The position numbers and the translations under genes are program-made. The notes beneath the pieces are model-generated. The model had not been told where the DNA came from and did not search any database. It was given only the letters and a program-made list of their open reading frames with translations. From Candidatus Roizmanbacteria bacterium (lineage in GTDB: Bacteria; Patescibacteriota; Microgenomatia; UBA1406; GWC2-37-13): a stretch of 11,029 nt of DNA. The stretch is taken from contig JAPLYQ010000026.1 in NCBI GenBank assembly GCA_026395475.1, positions 1 to 11,029 of the forward strand. Direction: 5' to 3'. Below, piece by piece: positions 7,405 through 11,029 of the stretch. The first letter of the stretch is position 1. Every line of letters begins with the position of its first letter.

Positions 7405-7660
7405 GCATGCAATTCTTGCATATACCATCCCAGTGACGTCTTATGCTTCGTTTTTCCCACCTACCCTAAAGTCTCTCTGGCATAAAGGTCACGTGGGACG
7501 GTATACTGCTTCGAATTACACCTGCCCAGATAAACTAAAAAGCGGAACAGATGGCACGAGTAAAGGGCACCCGGCAGCGCGCACTAAACTTCATGCCAGT
7601 AGGCAATTTGAAGGTTTTGGAGCACTGACGGGGGAAATTACGAGTGACAGAATCTGGAGA
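7405..7660 (-). ncRNA. Candidate structured RNA, unidentified class
   Basis: The spacer between the convergent coiled-coil and nuclease genes is richer in G+C than its neighbours and full of pairing segments. A 16-bp stem (7422-7437 with 7488-7504, one bulge) encloses a second stem (7441-7446 with 7480-7485). Its one imperfect position is A-C on the plus strand but G-U on the minus strand, which favours minus-strand RNA. Further elements are CCAGAT (7526-7531) with ATCTGG (7652-7657), TGCCC (7523-7527) with GGGCA (7565-7569), and a hairpin at 7589-7613. At the left edge 7407-7421 forms a 6-bp hairpin, followed on the minus strand by a T-rich run, perhaps a weak terminator. No promoter is clear, so it may be a 3' extension of the nuclease mRNA. 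I cannot match it to tmRNA, SRP, 6S or RNase P RNA. Confidence 0.42.
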
Positions 7661-7664
7661 AAGA

Positions 7665-8234
7665 CTATTTACACGCACTCCATAGCCCCTTATTATTAAT
7701 GCGAGCTTCTTCAGCCGCCTTGCGGAACAGCTCAACGTATTTAACGTCAGGAGGGAAGGTTGCTTGAAGTGCGAAGCCTTCTTTTGCAAGATATTCGTTT
7801 ACAAAAATTTCTTGTCCTGAGCTTGCCGAAGGAACCCAAATATAACGAAGTAATCTTTTATATCTGTCAGTTTCCGAAACATCTTTCTTCATCTTAATTA
7901 TTTTTCCTTCAACCAATTCTTTATTTTTTTCCATCGCTTCTTTTCCAAAACACTGGACGCCTTTGGTTGGATGGTGAAGTTCTGGAGTATCAACGCCAAT
8001 ATAGCGAACTTTTCTTCCATCAGTTAACTCAATAGTATCTCCATCTACCACACGAAGAACTGTTGCAAGTTCTGCAGATTCTGAAGCAGTTTTAGGCGTG
8101 GGAATAGGAGTATTAGTAGGGAAACTGAAAGTGGGTAATGATATGGTTTTATTATCTGTTTTGAGAAAATAGATACCTGCTCCAAATAGTGACAACACCA
8201 ATAGAACAAATATCAAAAATCTACCTCTATTCAT
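7665..8234 (-). CDS. Membrane-anchored or secreted staphylococcal-nuclease-like protein
   Basis: The 189-residue protein is a thermonuclease-family (SNase) nuclease acting outside the cell membrane. Residues 6-24 form one hydrophobic segment after a basic start (MNRGR), a signal peptide or anchor. A Pro/Thr/Ser linker (33-50) follows. The SNase domain has DGDT (64-67), Arg77, VDTPE with Asp82 and Glu85, and Arg127 in DRYKR, matching the catalytic and calcium-binding residues of the S. aureus enzyme. It probably degrades external DNA or RNA for nucleotides, a plausible need for a reduced-genome cell (inference). An unusual VPSASSGQ (134-141) sits in the turn before FVNEYL; see the repeat entry. 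Start 8234 is supported by TATACT seven bases upstream, rather than the in-frame start at 8252. Confidence 0.92.
   Translation of the reverse strand: MNRGRFLIFVLLVLSLFGAGIYFLKTDNKTISLPTFSFPTNTPIPTPKTASESAELATVLRVVDGDTIELTDGRKVRYIGVDTPELHHPTKGVQCFGKEAMEKNKELVEGKIIKMKKDVSETDRYKRLLRYIWVPSASSGQEIFVNEYLAKEGFALQATFPPDVKYVELFRKAAEEARINNKGLWSACK
7811..7834 (-). repeat. Dispersed short repeat inserted in frame in the nuclease gene
   Basis: This 24-base stretch reads TTCCTTCGGCAAGCTCAG plus GACAAG on the minus strand. It resembles a short repeat (TTCGACAAGCTCAGGACAAG and variants) that I recall as dispersed in many bacterial genomes, both in spacers and in frame in genes. It encodes most of VPSASSGQ, residues 134-141. 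S. aureus nuclease has only about two residues at this turn, so some six residues appear extra. It is the only copy I see in this window. Identity as a repeat family rests on memory, not on a search. Confidence 0.55.
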
Positions 8235-8241
8235 ATCCCTA

Positions 8242-8247
8242 AGTATA
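8242..8247 (-). promoter_or_regulatory. -10 element of the nuclease gene (leaderless)
   Basis: TATACT on the minus strand is followed by TAGGGAT and then ATG 8234. It lies in the 23-bp spacer after the glmS stop, so the nuclease can be transcribed on its own as well as by read-through from glmS. No strong -35 hexamer is visible; it would fall in the last codons of glmS. Confidence 0.55.
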
Positions 8248-8257
8248 CCCAATCACA

Positions 8258-9970
8258 TTATTTTACCGTCACTGATTTTGCAAGATTTCTTGGTTTATCA
8301 GGATCAGCCCCTCGTCCAACTCCTACAAAATATCCAAGAAGTTGTCCGACAACGACGTTGTAAAAAATGGAATAGAGATTTCCAGTTGCATGCGTTTTAA
8401 TGTGAAAATCAAAAGCCTGATTAGTATCTGGACCAACTCCAATTATCATTCCTCCTCTACTTTTCAGTTCAATAGCTGAGGAAATAACTTCCTTATATAT
8501 GTCATCATGAGCGGTAAGGACAATACATGGTGTTCCTGGTTGGATAAGCGATATAACGCCATGTTTTAACTCACCTGATGCAAAACTCTCCGCATGAATA
8601 TAGCTTGTTTCTTTTAATTTCAATGCAAATTCAAGGGCACTTGGATAGTTAATGTGTTTTCCAATAAGGTAAATATGTTCACTTTTTAACAAGTGTTTTG
8701 CACAGTCCAAAATTGTTTTATGTAACTCTTTGCTCTGAATCCAGTTTGAAAATTCATTAATAAATGTGCTTGGGTCATCATTTTTTATGACACTATGGAG
8801 TGCAAAGAATGTTGCCAGTTGAGCTGTAAAAGCTTTTGTTGAAACAACGGCAATTTCAGGACCTGCTTCAACGGGAAGTAAATAGTCTGAAAGCCGTTCC
8901 AAAGTTGAGCCCTGTGCGTTAATCACTCCGACAATTTTTGCTCCTCTTTTTTTAGCTTCTTTTACTGCGAGTATTGTGTCTGCAGTCTCTCCACTTTGAG
9001 AAATAGCAAATACAAGTGTCTTATCTGTAGCGAGGCGAGCGAATGGGGCATATTCATATCCACCATAATTTGTGGAATCTATTCCGAGATCCGCAAATAC
9101 ATATTGAGCAGCAAGTCCACAGTATGATGCGCTTCCACAGGCGATCATGATAGGTCTATAACCTTCTTTGATAAGCTCCGCCACTTCACTGAGTGCCTTG
9201 CTTCTTTTGAGTAATACATGGGGAATAGTTGTTGACTGTTCGGAAATTTCTTTGAGCGCAAAGTGCGCAAATCCACCCTTTTCGGCGGCTTGTGCTTTCC
9301 AGTCTATTTTTTGAAGCACAAGTTTTTTTGCTTTTTCTGTATCGATTGAAAAGAGTTCAATATATGACTTATTAATATATGCCGCTTCATTATCGTCCAT
9401 GAAGTACACAGTGTTTGTTTTGTCGAGCAGTGCAGTTGCGTCAGATGCAATGTACGTTGTTTCTTTTGTAACTCCAAGCACAACAGGAGACCCATTTCTA
9501 CAAACAACAACCTCTCCGGTTTTTCCATCAAGCACAACAATTGCGTTAGATCCCACTAGTTTTTTAAATGCAGTAAGCGTTGCTAAAAAAAGTGGTTTTG
9601 TTTTTGCTTCTTCTTCAATTAAGTGAGCGATGACTTCTGTATCGGTTTCAGAAATAAATTGGTGTTTTTTATGTCTGAGCTCTGACTGTAACTCCTGGTA
9701 GTTTTCAACATGTGCATTTGCGTCGGTTACACCTCCATGGGTTGCCCAACGAGTATGACCAATTGCAATTGTCCCACCAGTTGGGAGATTTGTTACTGCA
9801 TTGCCTATTTTTCCGATATGTTTGTCCAACAGTATTTCGTTTGAATCACTTGTTTTTAAAGCAATTCCCCAAGAATCATATCCTCGATACTCTAGTTTTT
9901 TTAATCCATCAAGAACGGTCTGTGCAGCTTGTTTTTTCTCATCATTAATAATGCCAAATATTCCACACAT
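8258..9970 (-). CDS. glmS: Glucosamine-6-phosphate synthase with a lesion in the glutaminase domain
   Basis: GlmS makes glucosamine-6-phosphate from fructose-6-phosphate and glutamine, the first step to UDP-GlcNAc and peptidoglycan. The 570-residue protein has Cys2 (MCGIFG), YRGYDSWG, HTRWATHG (72-79) and SETDTEVIAHL (107-117). The two SIS domains cover about 265-400 and 425-555, with ISQSGETADT (323-332) and STKAFTAQ (377-384). The ending PRNLAKSVTVK is classic. However NAH (85-87) runs straight into VENYQ. The usual intervening segment of about 14-17 residues, which ends in the conserved HNG of the oxyanion hole, is absent while the frame is kept. The isomerase half looks intact. Glutamine hydrolysis may be lost, or the gap may be an assembly error. 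A promoter of its own ends eight bases upstream. Confidence 0.95.
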   Translation of the reverse strand: MCGIFGIINDEKKQAAQTVLDGLKKLEYRGYDSWGIALKTSDSNEILLDKHIGKIGNAVTNLPTGGTIAIGHTRWATHGGVTDANAHVENYQELQSELRHKKHQFISETDTEVIAHLIEEEAKTKPLFLATLTAFKKLVGSNAIVVLDGKTGEVVVCRNGSPVVLGVTKETTYIASDATALLDKTNTVYFMDDNEAAYINKSYIELFSIDTEKAKKLVLQKIDWKAQAAEKGGFAHFALKEISEQSTTIPHVLLKRSKALSEVAELIKEGYRPIMIACGSASYCGLAAQYVFADLGIDSTNYGGYEYAPFARLATDKTLVFAISQSGETADTILAVKEAKKRGAKIVGVINAQGSTLERLSDYLLPVEAGPEIAVVSTKAFTAQLATFFALHSVIKNDDPSTFINEFSNWIQSKELHKTILDCAKHLLKSEHIYLIGKHINYPSALEFALKLKETSYIHAESFASGELKHGVISLIQPGTPCIVLTAHDDIYKEVISSAIELKSRGGMIIGVGPDTNQAFDFHIKTHATGNLYSIFYNVVVGQLLGYFVGVGRGADPDKPRNLAKSVTVK

Positions 9971-9978
9971 AATAATAA

Positions 9979-10006
9979 AAATTAAAGTTCAAATATCAAA
10001 TGTCAA
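9979..10006 (-). promoter_or_regulatory. glmS promoter (leaderless) with heptamer periodicity
   Basis: A perfect -35 TTGACA (10006-10001) is followed after 16 bp by TAATTT (9984-9979), then eight bases to ATG 9970. The whole stretch 10006-9972 can be read as five 7-base words, TTGACAT, TTGATAT, TTGAACT, TTAATTT, TTATTAT. The transcript would start at or just before the ATG, downstream of the structured RNA, so glmS can be expressed without that RNA as its leader. Confidence 0.6.
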
Positions 10007-10049
10007 AAATGACACAGGTAATCAAACTTTGAATTTGTAATGAAGCCCT

Positions 10050-10324
10050 TAGTTTTTGAAGATAGAGTTGTGTAACGTATCCTTTTTAGATACGCCTTAA
10101 GCCGAACAACTAGTCGTCTGAGGGTTTCCGCAGATTTACCCTTCCAGCAATCGCTCTTCGAGCCGCGCTACGAATAGTAGGTAAGGCGAGAAGAAAGATG
10201 TGGAGGGTTATTTCGATTGACCCGCCGTGGCGGGTCGCCCTCTCCTCGTATCCCACCAGCTTTTAACAGCAGGCGGGCCACACGCGCAATATTATTGATA
10301 ATTACTATCTTTTAAAAGAGCTCT
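10050..10324 (-). ncRNA. Candidate ~270-nt structured RNA upstream of glmS
   Basis: This segment has an extended -10 promoter just upstream, higher G+C than its surroundings, and ends that pair: AAGATAG near the 5' end (10311-10305) with CTATCTT near the 3' end (10065-10059), plus more A-T pairs beyond. Inside, on the minus strand, are CCCGCC/GGUGGG (10277-10272 with 10257-10252), ACGAGGA/UUCUCG (10248-10243 with 10192-10187), GAGGG/CCCUC enclosing the 18-base palindrome at 10219-10236, GCUC-GAA-GAGC, AGGGU/ACCCU, and CGUAUC/GAUACG (10094-10089 with 10081-10076). Two helices use G-U pairs that would be A-C mismatches on the plus strand, so the minus strand is the RNA. There is no convincing open frame. 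I cannot assign it to tmRNA, SRP, 6S, RNase P or the glmS ribozyme. It could be a free RNA or a long glmS leader. Confidence 0.6.
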
Positions 10325-10330
10325 GACATA

Positions 10331-10339
10331 ATTATACCA
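10331..10339 (-). promoter_or_regulatory. Extended -10 promoter of the candidate structured RNA
   Basis: The minus strand reads TGGTATAAT: a consensus TATAAT (10336-10331) preceded by the TGn extension. A transcript would start near 10323-10325. No -35 hexamer with good spacing is present; a TTGCAA at 10355-10350 is only 13 bp away. It lies in the 3' spacer after the small membrane-protein gene, and no ATG follows at leaderless distance, unlike the other promoters here. Confidence 0.6.
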
Positions 10340-10375
10340 TTTTTACGTGTTGCAATAGGAGAATAGACCATCTAT

Positions 10376-10768
10376 TTACTTATGTAAGGTCTTTGTTTTT
10401 TTCTCTTTTTTGAATAGATATGCTCCAAGAAATACGAGTGTCCAGCCGCCAAGGGGAAGAAGCAAGGGAACAGCTTTAACGAGAGCAATATTGATAAGTC
10501 TGCGCACTGTATTATGTTCTTGAACGGTAATAAGTGCATTAATTGTTTGTTCTTTTAATCCTTCCAATATATGTTTATTGTATTCAAATCCAAATAAAAG
10601 GAGGATAAATCCCAACAACATAAACACAGCGTATCGAGATGGTTTGCGAATCGCCATGAGCGCTGAAATCCCAATTCCCAGTGCATAGACAATTGCAATA
10701 AAATTATCAGCAATAGTCAGATATATTGTTAATATAATATTGTGTTTTAAATCAGGGGTAATTGACAT
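10376..10768 (-). CDS. Small integral membrane protein, unknown function
   Basis: I do not recognise this 130-residue protein. Hydrophobic stretches lie at about residues 9-40 (one long or two short helices), 45-63 and 96-119, giving three or four membrane segments. A charged loop sits between them (EYNKHILEGLKEQ to HNTVRR), and the tail is lysine-rich (FKKEKKTKTLHK). There are no catalytic motifs or cysteines. Its ATG is only two bases after the stop of the 5'-3' exonuclease on the same strand, so the two are almost surely co-transcribed and perhaps translationally coupled. TATGTT six bases before the ATG is a weak -10 candidate. The operon link does not by itself show a shared function. Confidence 0.75.
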   Translation of the reverse strand: MSITPDLKHNIILTIYLTIADNFIAIVYALGIGISALMAIRKPSRYAVFMLLGFILLLFGFEYNKHILEGLKEQTINALITVQEHNTVRRLINIALVKAVPLLLPLGGWTLVFLGAYLFKKEKKTKTLHK

Positions 10769-10770
10769 AG

Positions 10771-11029
10771 TTAGAACATACTAATTTGATCTAAGTTACT
10801 TTTTTCTTCCTTTTTCTTTTTTGTTTCTACACTCTTTTTTTGTTTAGGATATAAACGTGCAATGAGTGAGTACATTTCAAACTCTAATAACTTTGTCCTT
10901 AGAGGTTCTATAAAACCAATCCATTTAGTATGCTTAAGCGGTATCTCAACTGGAGCTGATGTTACAATTGTCGCTAATTGTTTTCCGATTTTTATATCTT
11001 CAATATTATTTCGAATACTTTCTTTTATT
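10771..11029 (-). CDS. 5'-3' exonuclease (Pol I N-domain/FEN type), C-terminal part, with clamp-binding tail
   Basis: The gene enters from the right edge; the last 85 residues are visible. IGKQLATIVTSAPVEIP followed by EPLRTKLLEFEMYSLIARL matches the end of the 5' nuclease domain of DNA polymerase I (in Taq, LAKVRTDLPLEV then LERLEFGSLL). Such nucleases remove RNA primers and 5' flaps during lagging-strand maturation and repair. In Pol I a polymerase domain would follow. Here there is a lysine-rich linker of about 20 residues and then the stop, so this is a stand-alone nuclease. The last residues, DQISMF, fit the bacterial sliding-clamp motif QxxL/M-F. The N-terminal catalytic acids are outside the window. 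The membrane-protein gene starts two bases after the stop. Confidence 0.8.
   Translation of the reverse strand, partial: IKESIRNNIEDIKIGKQLATIVTSAPVEIPLKHTKWIGFIEPLRTKLLEFEMYSLIARLYPKQKKSVETKKKKEEKSNLDQISMF

Noticed and set aside
7510..7610. RNase P-like words on the plus strand (GGCACGAGTAAA, CACCCGG, ACAGAATCTGG).
   Set aside because: They are not in the RNase P order, and the CR-I and CR-V cores are missing. The long stem's wobble pair also favours the other strand.
7433..7699. An 88-residue open frame on the plus strand in the spacer between the coiled-coil and nuclease genes.
   Set aside because: Its composition is unlike a protein, it has no promoter or start context, it runs into the nuclease gene on the other strand, and the DNA shows RNA-like pairing instead.
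10040..10324. RNase P RNA on the minus strand: GAGCGATTGCTGG and a later TCGGCTTA recall the 3' half of bacterial RNase P RNA in the right order.
   Set aside because: The universally conserved P4 strands (GAGGAAAGTCC and AGAACCCGGCTTA) and the ACAGARA block are not present. A few matching words are not enough; a covariance search would settle it.
10130..10324. glmS ribozyme or a known riboswitch, because the RNA lies upstream of glmS.
   Set aside because: Short matches such as ACGAGG and ATCGAA occur, but the conserved cleavage site and pseudoknotted core are not recognisable, and glmS has a promoter downstream of the element.
1..11029. Alternative genetic code (TGA as glycine, as in Gracilibacteria/Absconditabacteria), prompted by the absence of TGA among the visible stops.
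   Set aside because: The genes are full length and no conserved glycine needs a TGA codon. With 11 gene ends the absence of TGA can be chance in AT-rich DNA.

Overview
The window is about 11 kb of AT-rich (roughly 62-65% A+T) bacterial chromosome. SecA rules out an archaeon. I infer a Candidate Phyla Radiation (Patescibacteria) bacterium, probably Microgenomates/Parcubacteria-like. The reasons are short spacers, convergent genes that overlap, no Shine-Dalgarno sequences, a bacterial Elp3 with a GNAT tail, and a stand-alone Pol I-type 5' exonuclease. All genes read through with the standard code. The visible stops are only TAA or TAG. The lineage is inference; no rRNA or other marker is present.

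Layout, left to right: the 3' end of a probable cold-shock-domain gene (+); secA (+); a four-unit 10-bp repeat; a HAD-family phosphatase (+) whose 3' end overlaps by 36 bp the convergent elp3 (-). Only 17 bp separate elp3 from a divergent asparagine-synthetase-like ATP pyrophosphatase (+), which overlaps a convergent patatin-like phospholipase (-) by 9 bp. Next comes a 110-bp divergent spacer filled with interleaved inverted repeats, a small coiled-coil protein (+), and a 268-bp GC-richer structured spacer. Then follow a membrane-anchored staphylococcal-nuclease homologue (-), glmS (-), a 405-bp spacer holding a strong candidate structured RNA (-) with its own promoter, a small membrane protein (-), and the 3' end of a 5'-3' exonuclease (-) ending in a sliding-clamp-binding motif.

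Most genes have a -10 hexamer only 5-9 bp from the ATG, so most transcripts should be leaderless. This helps choose starts: secA 198, asparagine-synthetase-like 5220, patatin 6824, coiled coil 6935, nuclease 8234, glmS 9970.

The points most worth following are: (1) a GlmS with catalytic Cys2 but lacking the segment that carries the His-Asn-Gly oxyanion motif; (2) an ATP pyrophosphatase without glutaminase domain sharing a 17-bp promoter with elp3, suggesting amidation of the wobble uridine made by Elp3; (3) an unidentified ~270-nt RNA upstream of glmS; (4) a second structured spacer at 7405-7660; (5) a dispersed repeat apparently inserted in frame in the nuclease; (6) the clamp-binding tail of the exonuclease. 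No mobile element, CRISPR array or tRNA was found.
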